Origin: Acidimicrobiales bacterium
Lineage (GTDB): Bacteria; Actinomycetota; Acidimicrobiia; Acidimicrobiales; RAAP-2
NCBI GenBank assembly: GCA_017883105.1
Contig: JADGOF010000004.1
Span: 1 to 25,117, forward strand
Direction: 5' to 3'
Length of the DNA stretch: 25,117 nucleotides
Shown: positions 6,759-14,174 of the stretch, piece by piece
Layout: each line of letters opens with the position of its first letter
How positions within the stretch are numbered: the stretch's first letter is position 1
Made by a program: the position numbers and the translations under genes
The notes under the pieces: generated by a model
The model's input: only the letters and a program-made list of their open reading frames with translations
What the model was told of the DNA's origin: nothing
The model's database searches: none

Positions 6759-8021
6759 CTACAGACGGGCGTAGTTGTCCGCTTCAACGGCGAACTGCGC
6801 GGCCGCCTCGGGACTGACTGAGGGCCTGGTGAGCGTGATGGCAGTGAGCACATCCCCGGGGCTGATCTCCGCGGAGCCTCCCTCCAACGCTCGGTCGAAT
6901 GCCAGCTGAGCGCTGCGCTGGGCCACCAGGGCAAAGTCGGCTGGGGTGAAGCCGGCAGTCCGCTGGGCCACTTCGCCGGGGTTCCCCGCGCTCAGGAACT
7001 CCGATGCCAGATCGGAGCGCTCTGTTTCATCGGGTGCCCCGACCGGAATTATGAGATCGAATCTCCCAGGTCGCAGGAGTGCCTGATCGATGGCGGCGAT
7101 GGAGTTGGTGGCCATGACCATCAGTCGGTGCGGTCTGGTCTTGAACATCGGAATGGCCTTGAGCAGCTCGTTGACCAGTGGTTGTCTGTCGGGCCGCTCC
7201 GAGCGATCTGCGGCGATCTCGTCGGCCTCGTCGATGAAACACACCAGGCGGTCCACCTTGCCGAGCTCGTTCAGAGAGTCGCGCAGCGTACGGGCACCGT
7301 CGACCCCCTGACCGAGCAGCGACGGGTGCAGCTCGACGAAGGCCCACGTGAGGCGGGACGCGATGGCCCGGGCGAATGATGTCTTGCCGGTTCCCGGGGG
7401 TCCGAACAACATGACCGCCGCAGGCGGAATGAGCCCGAGCTGGTCAGCGAGCTCGGTATGGGCGAGCGGAGCCACGACCCGGCGCTCGAGGATCTCCTTG
7501 GCTGACGAGAAACCCTTCATCGACTCCCACATGCCCGGCCCCGGAGCCTGTCCGCCGAACCGCTCGACGATGGCCAGCTCCTCAGGCACCATCGACGCGT
7601 CCCGCATGTACAGGTGCAGCCCGTCCAGATGGGTGAATCCCTGGTTGGAGAATGCCAGCTCGCCGGTCTGGCCCGGGTGGACGAGGGCAAGCAGCCTTCG
7701 CGCCCCCCGATGGATGATCTCCTGGTCCATCCGTCGAAGGAGTGCCGAACCGATGCCCTGCTGCCGCCAGTCGGGGTGAAGGGCCAAGGTCAGCAGATGT
7801 GCATCGGCGCCGCAGACGCGGGCGACGCTCGCCCCGACCAGTGCTCCGGACGAGACCGCAACGACCGCGGGTTGGTGTTCGTGGAGGGACTCGACCACAT
7901 CACTGCGGCTGTAGGCGGCCCCGGTAGCGAAACCGGACATGTCGATGAGCCGGACGATGTCCTCGAACGGGATGGCCGGATCGCGAGAGTCAAACGTGAG
8001 CGTTCGCCACCGGCTCGGCAC
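6759..8021 (-). CDS. GNAT acetyltransferase-AAA ATPase fusion protein
   Basis: I start this 420-residue protein at GTG 8021, because GGAGG lies 8 nt upstream and the peptide becomes domain-like there; an ATG at 8054 is the alternative. Residues about 10-145 form a GNAT acetyltransferase domain, with the acetyl-CoA-binding motif LALHPDWRQQGIGSALLRRM at about 79-98. Residues about 170-400 form a classical AAA domain: Walker A GPPGTGKT (207-214), Walker B CFIDEADE (261-268), sensor-1 ATNS (304-307), the arginine-finger stretch LLRPGRFD (315-322), and a lid helix with GFTPADFALVAQ. Every ATPase motif is intact. Such AAA domains remodel or unfold proteins as hexamers; GNAT domains acetylate amines. 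No protease domain is attached. The gene ends at TAG and appears monocistronic. Confidence 0.87.
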   Translation of the reverse strand: MPSRWRTLTFDSRDPAIPFEDIVRLIDMSGFATGAAYSRSDVVESLHEHQPAVVAVSSGALVGASVARVCGADAHLLTLALHPDWRQQGIGSALLRRMDQEIIHRGARRLLALVHPGQTGELAFSNQGFTHLDGLHLYMRDASMVPEELAIVERFGGQAPGPGMWESMKGFSSAKEILERRVVAPLAHTELADQLGLIPPAAVMLFGPPGTGKTSFARAIASRLTWAFVELHPSLLGQGVDGARTLRDSLNELGKVDRLVCFIDEADEIAADRSERPDRQPLVNELLKAIPMFKTRPHRLMVMATNSIAAIDQALLRPGRFDLIIPVGAPDETERSDLASEFLSAGNPGEVAQRTAGFTPADFALVAQRSAQLAFDRALEGGSAEISPGDVLTAITLTRPSVSPEAAAQFAVEADNYARL

Positions 8022-8128
8022 CTGAATCGACCTCCTGCAACTGGTTCGGGCCATGCTAACGGTCCGGCGTCCAGGGGGCGAGGCCCACGGTGGGAACTGC
8101 GCCGAACGTGTCCGGCGCTTGCGTGGTG

Positions 8129-8157
8129 TTGACCGGACGTGATCGACGCCCCACACT
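8129..8157 (+). promoter_or_regulatory. Sigma-70-type promoter TTGACC-N17-CACACT
   Basis: TTGACC (8129-8134) and CACACT (8152-8157) are 17 nt apart and lie 40 nt before the ATG at 8197. The spacing and boxes suit a housekeeping promoter for the NTF2-like gene. The region 8022-8196 lies between two divergent genes and must also contain the promoter of the GNAT-AAA gene; a TAGCAT at 8053-8058 on the minus strand is a weak candidate. Confidence 0.5.
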
Positions 8158-8196
8158 TGCCGTTGGCCCATGGGGGGCCGGCAAGGAGCCGATGAC

Positions 8197-8652
8197 ATGG
8201 GACAGTGGACCAGGGCAGAGATCGAAGCCGCCTTTGCCGACTATCAGCGCAAGGCGGCCGAGGCAGGCCGGTCGGGGGACTGGAGACCGTGGGTCGACCA
8301 GTTCACCGAGGACGCCACCTACATGGAGCACTTCTACGGTGCCTTCCGGGGGCGCGAGGCCATCTACACGTAGATAGCCAAGACCATGTCGGAATACCCC
8401 GGGTCGGACATGCCTGAATTCCCGATCGAGTGGGCCATCATCGACGAGGAGCGCGGCTGGGTGGTGTGCCAGGTGTGGAACCGGATGAAGGACCCTGGTG
8501 ACGGCACCGTGCATCAGGAGTACAACTTCACGCTGCTCAAGTACGCCGGCAACGGGCAGTGGTCCTACGAGGAGGACATCTACAACCCCCTGCGCTTCGG
8601 CACCATGGTGGAGGGGTGGGAGGCTGCCCGCGAGGCCGCGTCGTCCGACTGA
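8197..8652 (+). pseudogene. SnoaL/NTF2-like protein interrupted by an in-frame TAG
   Basis: The gene starts at ATG 8197 with AAGGAG 8 nt upstream. It reads MGQWTRAEIEAAFADYQRKA, then GDWRPWVDQFTEDATYMEHF and GREAIYT before a TAG at 8371-8373. The same frame continues immediately as IAKTMSEYPGSDMPEFPIEW and runs to a TGA at 8650-8652. Joined, this is a single NTF2-like domain of 151 residues, the normal size of SnoaL-like proteins. Family members often have an aromatic residue at the stop position, so a TGG-to-TAG change is the simplest explanation. Either the gene is dead, or a base is wrong in the sequence. SnoaL-like proteins include isomerases and hydrolases; no function can be assigned here. 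Confidence 0.8.
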
Positions 8653-8697
8653 CCGCCGGCCTCCTGCTCGCTGCCGGACCGTCCCTTGGGCAGTTGC

Positions 8698-8703
8698 TAC
8701 GGT
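8698..8703 (+). promoter_or_regulatory. -10 element TACGGT, leaderless-type
   Basis: TACGGT stands 6 nt before the GTG at 8710, and no ribosome-binding site precedes that start. It matches the same arrangement before several other genes of the window. Confidence 0.5.
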
Positions 8704-8709
8704 GCCCGT

Positions 8710-9570
8710 GTGGAACTGCGACGACTGGGGCGCACCGGCCACCACTCCTCGGTGGCCGTTCTCGGAGGCGCGGCCTTTTGGGATGCTGATGCCCAGACCA
8801 CCGCCGCTGCGTTCGCCGAGGCGTTGACCGCCGGCGTCAACCATCTCGACGTGGCGCCTCAATACGGCCGGGCCCAGGAACTGCTCGGACCGCTCATCGC
8901 GGCCGAGCGGGATCACCTCTTCATCGCCTGCAAGACCCTTCGGCACAACCCGGGGGGTGTGCGCGCCCAGCTCGAAGAGTCGTTGCGTCTGCTGCAGTGC
9001 GACTCCTTCGATCTGTACCAGCTGCATGCGGTCAACGACCTCGAGGAGCTCGACGCCAGATCCGATGCCCTGGATGCCATCTTCGCCGCCCGCGACGAGG
9101 GCCTGTGCCGGTGGGTGGGGATCACCGGGCACGAGCTGAGTGCACCGGCCGCCCATCGCGTGGCCCTCCAGCGCTACGACCTGGACACGGTGATGTTCCC
9201 GATCAATCCAAGGCTCTGGTCGGATCCCGACTATCGGCGGGATGCTGAGGCCCTGCTGGCCCATGCGGAAGAGCACGACGTCGGCGTCATGGCCATCAAG
9301 GCGGCGGCCGCCCGACCCTGGGCCGGCCGCACCCGGACATCGAGCACCTGGTACGAGCCGTACATCTCCCGGGACGAGGTGGCCCGCGGAGTCGGCTTCG
9401 CGCTGTCAACCCCCGGTGTCCATGCCTTCTGCACCCCGGGCGACACCAAGGTGCTCTCGGTCGCCCTGGACGTCGCCGCCGACCTCGCTCCGATGAGCGC
9501 AGCCGAGCGGGAGGTAGCCATGGACGCTGTGTCGCACGAGCCCGGCATCTTTCCCATGCCCACCGTGTGA
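8710..9570 (+). CDS. Aldo/keto reductase family oxidoreductase
   Basis: A 286-residue (alpha/beta)8 NADPH-dependent oxidoreductase, slightly shorter than the usual 300-340. It opens with VELRRLGRTGHHSSVAVLGG, the typical first strand. The catalytic tetrad is in place: Asp in NHLDVAPQYG with Tyr in the same stretch, Lys in FIACKTLRH, and His in YQLHAVND. The stretch RWVGITGHEL is the usual VGVSNH region. The C-terminal part lacks the long cofactor loop motif of larger members, which resembles the small Thermotoga-type aldo/keto reductases. The start is the GTG at 8710, chosen for homology and for the -10 element 6 nt upstream. Substrate unknown. Confidence 0.85.
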   Translation: MELRRLGRTGHHSSVAVLGGAAFWDADAQTTAAAFAEALTAGVNHLDVAPQYGRAQELLGPLIAAERDHLFIACKTLRHNPGGVRAQLEESLRLLQCDSFDLYQLHAVNDLEELDARSDALDAIFAARDEGLCRWVGITGHELSAPAAHRVALQRYDLDTVMFPINPRLWSDPDYRRDAEALLAHAEEHDVGVMAIKAAAARPWAGRTRTSSTWYEPYISRDEVARGVGFALSTPGVHAFCTPGDTKVLSVALDVAADLAPMSAAEREVAMDAVSHEPGIFPMPTV

Positions 9571-9620
9571 CGTCGGTGGGCAGAAACCCGGTCGTCATGG
9601 TCAACGAGCGGGACCGACGT
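9570..9620 (+). repeat. Inverted repeat ACGTCGGT / ACCGACGT
   Basis: A perfect 8-bp inverted repeat (9570-9577 and 9613-9620) encloses 35 nt and begins inside the stop codon of the reductase gene. GGTC and GACC inside can pair further. It may be a terminator or an operator ahead of the carboxylase gene; the sequence alone does not decide. Confidence 0.35.
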
Positions 9621-9635
9621 GGGCTCCGGCCTGAA

Positions 9636-9641
9636 CAACCT
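9636..9641 (+). promoter_or_regulatory. Possible -10 element CAACCT, leaderless-type
   Basis: CAACCT lies 6 nt before the ATG at 9648. The first base departs from TANNNT, so this is weaker than the other examples. A GAGGG just before the ATG is too close to act as a normal ribosome-binding site. Confidence 0.3.
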
Positions 9642-9647
9642 TGAGGG

Positions 9648-11519
9648 ATGCGTGACCGGATGACCGAACACACGGAGGAAGCACTGCCCGGAGGCGACCT
9701 GCTGGTGACCTCACCGTTGCAGGGCACCGTAGTGCTGCTGCCTCTGGCCGCCGGCGACCTGGTGGCCAACGGTGGGCCGGTGGCGATCATCGAATCGATG
9801 AAGATGAAACACGTGGTGCGGGCACCGGCCACCGGCTCGGTGCGGAGCCTCGCCGTCGCGGTGGGTGACCTGGTGGCCGCCGGTGATCCGGTGGCGGTCA
9901 TTGTCGTCGGCGACAACCCCGGACGGGGTGCCACCGACGGGGCGGCAGTCGACCTCGACGCCGTCCGACCCGACCTGGTCGAACTCCACCGGCGGCGGGC
10001 GCAGCTTCTCGATTCCGGTCGCTCGGAGGCGGTGGCCAAGCGACACGAGCGGGGACGCCGGACGGCTCGGGAGAACATCGACGACCTCTGCGATCCGGAC
10101 ACCTTCACCGAGTACGGAGGGTTGGCCATCGCCGCCCAGCGAGGACGCCGATCTCTGGAGGAGCTCATCGAACGGACCCCGGCCGATGGCATGGTGGCGG
10201 GCATCGGACGGGTGAACGGCGACCGGTTCGCCGACGAACGGGCCTCCTGTGCCGTGCTGTCCTACGACTACATGGTGCTGGCCGGCACTCAGGGCCAGCA
10301 GAACCATCGGAAGAAGGATCGGGTGTTCGAGCTGGTCGAGCGGATGCGGCTTCCGGTCGTCCTGTTCGCGGAAGGAGGGGGTGGACGTCCCGGAGACACC
10401 GACTATGCGGTGATCACCGGGCTCGACTGCATGGCGTTCGCCCTGTTCGGTGGCCTGAGCGGGCTGATCCCCCTGGTGGGGATCGCCTCCGGGCGGTGCT
10501 TTGCCGGCAACGCCGCCCTGGTCGGTTGCTGCGATGTGATCATTGCCACCAAGGACGCGTCCATCGGGATGGGTGGCCCGGCGATGATCGAAGGGGGAGG
10601 CCTCGGGGTGTTCCGGCCCGAGGAGATCGGGCCGATCGATGTGCAGGTCGGGAACGGCGTGGTCGACCTGGTGGCCGAAGATGACGCCGATGCGGTCCGC
10701 CTGGCCAAGCGGTACCTGTCCTACTTCCAAGGGACCACGGACGGATGGGAGTGCGCCGACCAACGACTCCTGCGCTCGTGCATCCCCGAATAGCGGTTGC
10801 GAGTCTACGACATCCGGACGGTGATTGCCACCATGGCCGACACCGACTCGGTGCTCGAACTACGGGCCGGGTTCGGACTGGGCAGGATCACCGCGCTGAT
10901 CAGGGTGGAGGGCCGGCCCCTCGGCGTGGTGGCCAACAACCCCGAATACCTGGGTGGCGCCATTGACAGCGACGGGGCCGACAAGGCCGCCCGCTTCCTT
11001 CAGCTGTGTGACGCCCACGACATCCCGATCCTGACGCTGTGCGACACGCCGGGCTTCATGGTCGGCCCCGAGGCCGAGCAGACCGCCCAGGTCAGGCACT
11101 TCAGCCGGCTGTTCGTGACCGGAGCCAGTCTCACCGTTCCGTTCTTCACCATGGTGCTGCGCAAGGGGTACGGATTGGGCTCCCAGGCCATGGCCGGGGG
11201 CAGTTTTCGATCGCCCCTCTTCATTGTGGCCTGGCCCAGCGGGGAGCTGGGCGCCATGGGCCTCGAAGGTGCGGTGCGGCTCGGCTTCCGGCGGGAGTTG
11301 GATGCGGTGGAGGACAAAGAGGAGCGTGAGGCACTGTTCCAGAGCATGGTGGAGCGCGCCTATCAGCAGGGCAAGGCGCTCAACGTGGCCACCGCCTTCG
11401 AGATCGACGACGTCATCGACCCGGTCGACTCCAGGCATCGGATCGTCGAAGCCCTCCGGACCGTCCCCACCCCGGCGCCCCGCTCGGGGAAGAAGCGGAG
11501 TTGCATCGACACCTGGTGA
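9648..11519 (+). pseudogene. Biotin-carrier/carboxyltransferase fusion (acyl-CoA carboxylase), interrupted by in-frame TAG
   Basis: Without the internal stop the protein would be 623 residues. Residues about 18-90 are a biotinyl domain with the attachment motif ESMKMKH (Lys52). From about residue 105 a carboxyltransferase domain follows: the N-half has LSYDYMVLAGTQGQQNHRKK and ERMRLPVVLFAEGGGGRPGD, and the C-half has GVVANNPEYLGGAIDSDGAD and LTLCDTPGFMVGPEAEQT. A TAG at 10791-10793 sits between CIPE and RLRVYDIRTV in the same frame, at a place where relatives usually read PENR. The active site needs both halves, so the first fragment alone should be inactive. No biotin carboxylase subunit is nearby. 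The carrier domain placed before the transferase, rather than on the carboxylase subunit, is unusual. Confidence 0.87.
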
Positions 11520-11535
11520 TCGCTGCTCAGCGATC
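11518..11535. terminator. Bidirectional hairpin between convergent genes
   Basis: GATCGCTG (11518-11525) and CAGCGATC (11528-11535) form a perfect 8-bp stem around CT. It overlaps the stop codons of both the carboxylase and the convergent esterase gene, a typical place for a shared terminator. Confidence 0.6.
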
Positions 11536-12424
11536 GAGGAGGGCTCCGGTGAATCGGCCGATCGACTCCCACGCGGCGACCGCTTCGGGCACGCCGAGGT
11601 TGACCAGGCCCTGGACACCGTGCACACCCCCGGCGACCACGTCGAAGTGCGCGTCGACGCCGGCGTCCCGGGCACGTGCCGCCAGCTGTTCGGCATCCCG
11701 CCGGCACACGTCGGTCTCGCCGACCTGCAGGAACAGGGGAGGAAGTCCGGAAAGGTCCCCCCCCGGGGTGAGGCCCCGGGTGTGTGGAGGTCGCCCGCCG
11801 GCCCGAGGTAGTCGCGGGCCCTGGCCCGCATGAACCCCTCGGTGATGAACGGGTCCCGCCCTCGGGGTCCGCCAGGTCCATAGCCCGAGGTGTCGAGATC
11901 GGTCCAGCCCGACAGCGAGACCAGGCCGCAGGGCAAGGTGAGTCCGGAGTCCCGCGCGTCCAGCAGCGCGGCCAACGCCAGACCCCCCCACAGGAGTCCC
12001 CGAGGAAGATGAGGCGCTCTGGGGCAAGTCCATTGTCGAGCAGTCCGCGGTAGGCGGCCGTGCAGTCATCAAGTGCGGCCGGAAAGGGATGCTCCGGTGC
12101 CAATCGGTAGTCGATGGTCAGCACCGGGACGCCGACCCATGCCGCGATGTACTCGGCGTAGAACAGGTAGGCATCGAGATCACAGGAGACGAAGGCGCCA
12201 CCGTGGAAGAAGAACACAGCGCCACGGTCGGGGTCGCTGGAGGGAAGCCTCAGCCACCCGGCGCGTGTGCCACCGGTCTCGATGATCCGGACCGACGTCG
12301 ACGAGGCGAGGGGGTGGCCGTGGAGGGGTGCCATCTTGTTGCGGGTGGCCAGGTGGTCATCGGCCGGGTCGGCGAAGTCCGTCGGCATCCCGTCGATGAC
12401 CTGGGCCAGGAGCTCACTGGTCAT
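11527..12424 (-). pseudogene. Alpha/beta hydrolase (HSL-type esterase) with two frameshifts
   Basis: Three consecutive minus-strand frames rebuild an esterase of about 299 residues, normal for the hormone-sensitive-lipase family. The first frame (from ATG 12424) carries the oxyanion motif FFFHGGAF, YRLAPEHPFPAAL and the nucleophile FLGDSCGG. It breaks at a run of seven Cs (plus strand 11983-11989); one more base gives GDSCGGGLALAALLDARD. The second frame continues to GDLHTPGASPRG and breaks at a run of eight Cs (11757-11764); one more base gives SPRGGDLSGLPPLFLQVGE. The third frame supplies the catalytic Asp (VGETDV) and His (GGVHG). Both breaks are one-base contractions of homopolymers, typical of sequencing error or slippage. 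It is the last gene of a probable HDAC-UspA-esterase unit. Confidence 0.85.
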
Positions 12425-12451
12425 GATGGCCCGACCGGTTCGGGCGTCCGT

Positions 12452-12907
12452 TCAAGGAGCGGGGGTGGGGTTGCGGTAGATCACGACGGACGAGGCGGCA
12501 TGGGCCGCACAGTGCTGGCTCACCGAGCCAAGGAGCATCCCGGAGAACTCGCCGTGTCCGCGGCTGCCGACCACCAGGAGCTCGCCATGACGCGATGCCT
12601 CGATCAGCACCTCGGCCGGATGGCCTTCGACCGCCCGCGCATGCACGGCGACTGCGGGATGGCGACGGGCGATCGGATCGATGATCTGGTCGAGCATGGT
12701 CTGGGCATCGCCGGCCGGGTCGAAGTCCGAGGGGATGGGTATCGCCGTACCCCAGCTGACCGGCCACTGCCACGCGGTCACCGCCTCGAGGTGCGCCCCG
12801 GTGCGCTCCGCCTGCTCGCAGGCCCACTGCACGGCGCCGTTGGACGAGTCCGACCCGTCGACGCCGACGACGATGGTGTGGTTCCGGTCTGCCTGGGTGT
12901 CGGACAT
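12452..12907 (-). CDS. Universal stress protein, UspA family
   Basis: A 151-residue single Usp domain begins at ATG 12907, with GAGGAG 8 nt upstream. The N-terminal strand HTIVVGVDGSDSSNGAVQWA is typical, and the C-terminal ATP-binding loop is complete: VVGSRGHGEFSGMLLGSVSQH (about 112-132), matching G-x2-G-x9-G-S. The conserved ending SSVVIYR is present. ATP-binding Usp proteins respond to stress and slow growth in actinobacteria, often under hypoxia. It lies 77 nt after the deacetylase-like gene and 27 nt before the esterase gene on the same strand, so the three may be transcribed together. Confidence 0.93.
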   Translation of the reverse strand: MSDTQADRNHTIVVGVDGSDSSNGAVQWACEQAERTGAHLEAVTAWQWPVSWGTAIPIPSDFDPAGDAQTMLDQIIDPIARRHPAVAVHARAVEGHPAEVLIEASRHGELLVVGSRGHGEFSGMLLGSVSQHCAAHAASSVVIYRNPTPAP

Positions 12908-12984
12908 CGGTGTGCTCCTCGTCGCCGTCGGTCGGTGTCCACCCACACTGCCACGGCGGACCGCGTTGGTCGTTACGGGTCGGT

Positions 12985-13989
12985 TCAACCCAACCCAGTG
13001 CGTCGTCGTTCCGCGATGTCCCGCACGTGGTCCCAGCCCGGCCCACCCGACGTGACCGGCTCCGAGGGGGCCGAGCTGCCGACCAGTGCCCCCACCGTGG
13101 CCGACACCGAGGATCGCAGCGCGCCGAGGTCGTAGCCGCCTTCGAGGAACAGCACGACGCGGTCGAGCGCCGGAACATACCCGGAGACCACCGTCGCCAG
13201 TGCGGCGAAATCGCCGGACGAGAGGCCCAGGTCGCCCACCGGGTCGGCCCGGTGGGCATCGAATCCGGCGGAAACCAGCACCCAGGTCGGGTCGAACCGG
13301 TCGACCATCGGGGACACCACCTGATCGAAGGCATGCTGGACGACATCGCCGGTGGCCCCGGGCGGCAGTGGGAGGTTGACCGTCAGTCCCCGGGCTCGGT
13401 CGCCTCCGACTTCCGACGCGCGCCCGGTCCCCGGGTAGCAGGGCCACTGGTGCGTGGAGACGTAGAGCACCCGCGGTTCGTCCCAGAAGATGGCCTGGGT
13501 GCCGTTGCCGTGGTGCACGTCCCAGTCGATGATCACCACCCGTTCGCCGGCGTCGACCAACGACTGGGCAGCCACCGCCACGTTGTTGATCAGGCAGAAC
13601 CCCATCGACCGGTCGATCAGGGCGTGGTGGCCGGGAGGACGTACGGCCGCCAGCGCCGTGCCTCCGTGGTGACGGACGGCCTCGATGGCCACCAGCCCGG
13701 CACCCGCGGCCTGGCGGGCGACTTCCCACGACGCGGCGGTGGCGTAGGTGTCCTGGTCGAGGTGGCCACCGCCGGCGGCACAGAACTGCTCGAGCTCGTC
13801 GAGGTAGGCCGGCGCATGCACCCGGTGGAGCTGTTCGACGGTGGCGGCGCGGGCGGGCACCACCAGCACGTCACTGCCGAGGTGGAGGTCGGCGATGCCG
13901 TCCATCACCGCCAGGATGCGGGCCGGCCGTTCGGGATGGCCAGCAGCTTCGTGCTGGTCGGCACCGTTCGGTCCGACCACGGTCAACAT
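12985..13989 (-). CDS. Histone deacetylase / acetylpolyamine amidohydrolase family protein
   Basis: With ATG 13989 the protein has 334 residues, the usual length of bacterial HDAC-like zinc amidohydrolases. Catalytic positions are all present: the His pair in RPPGHHALIDRSMGFCLINN (His121, His122), zinc ligands in IDWDVHHGNGTQ (Asp155 or Asp157, His159) and SAGFDAHRADP (Asp244), and the transition-state Tyr286 in LEGGYDL. HPERPAR at 18-24 is the standard N-terminal motif. Bacterial members deacetylate acetylpolyamines, acetylated lysines such as that of acetyl-CoA synthetase (AcuC), or other amides; the substrate is not known here. The start codon lies at the end of a 14-codon reading frame with a much better ribosome-binding site, which suggests coupled translation. 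It probably leads an operon with the Usp and esterase genes. Confidence 0.9.
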   Translation of the reverse strand: MLTVVGPNGADQHEAAGHPERPARILAVMDGIADLHLGSDVLVVPARAATVEQLHRVHAPAYLDELEQFCAAGGGHLDQDTYATAASWEVARQAAGAGLVAIEAVRHHGGTALAAVRPPGHHALIDRSMGFCLINNVAVAAQSLVDAGERVVIIDWDVHHGNGTQAIFWDEPRVLYVSTHQWPCYPGTGRASEVGGDRARGLTVNLPLPPGATGDVVQHAFDQVVSPMVDRFDPTWVLVSAGFDAHRADPVGDLGLSSGDFAALATVVSGYVPALDRVVLFLEGGYDLGALRSSVSATVGALVGSSAPSEPVTSGGPGWDHVRDIAERRRTGLG

Positions 13990-14027
13990 GGCGGAGTGCC
14001 GTGCATCGACTCCCGTTGTCCGAGCAT
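13983..14027 (-). CDS. 14-codon leader ORF overlapping the HDAC start
   Basis: An ATG at 14027 follows AGGGAGG at 6 nt, the strongest such site nearby. It encodes MLGQRESMHGTPPC and stops at TGA 13983-13985, overlapping the HDAC start codon by 7 nt. The HDAC ATG itself lacks a ribosome-binding site, so re-initiation after this leader is plausible. A missing base that hides a longer HDAC N-terminus is the alternative. Confidence 0.35.
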   Translation of the reverse strand: MLGQRESMHGTPPC

Positions 14028-14129
14028 GCGAATCCTCCCTTGGCGCTTCTCCGGCAGGCGCCAGCAGAGTCTGCCTCATCAGGATGTCCCGTGGTCGCGC
14101 GGGTTCCCAGCCGGGGCGAAGGCGGGGCC

Positions 14130-14135
14130 TAATGT
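14130..14135 (+). promoter_or_regulatory. -10 element TAATGT before a leader ORF
   Basis: TAATGT ends 6 nt before the ATG at 14142, predicting a leaderless transcript that begins at the leader ORF rather than at the antiporter gene. Confidence 0.5.
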
Positions 14136-14141
14136 AAGACG

Positions 14142-14174
14142 ATGCTCCACCGGCCCCGCGGCGGAAAGGCGTGA
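14142..14174 (+). CDS. 10-codon leader ORF coupled to the antiporter gene
   Basis: The frame MLHRPRGGKA ends at a TGA (14172-14174) that overlaps the antiporter GTG as GTGA. Its ATG is 6 nt from a good -10 element, and GGAAAGG just before the GTG could help re-initiation. Leaderless small ORFs coupled to the next gene are known in mycobacteria. No regulatory codon pattern is obvious. Confidence 0.4.
   Translation: MLHRPRGGKA

Noticed and set aside
8371..10793. TAG recoded as a sense codon, because two genes have in-frame TAG
   Set aside because: TAG also ends the ECF ATPase, the GNAT-AAA gene and the SnoaL-like gene at 19840 at natural C-termini, and neighbouring genes carry indels of similar scale, which error explains better.
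11527..14027. HDAC, UspA and esterase genes as a new defence or signalling island
   Set aside because: All three are common household or stress families; shared orientation and short gaps only support an ordinary operon.
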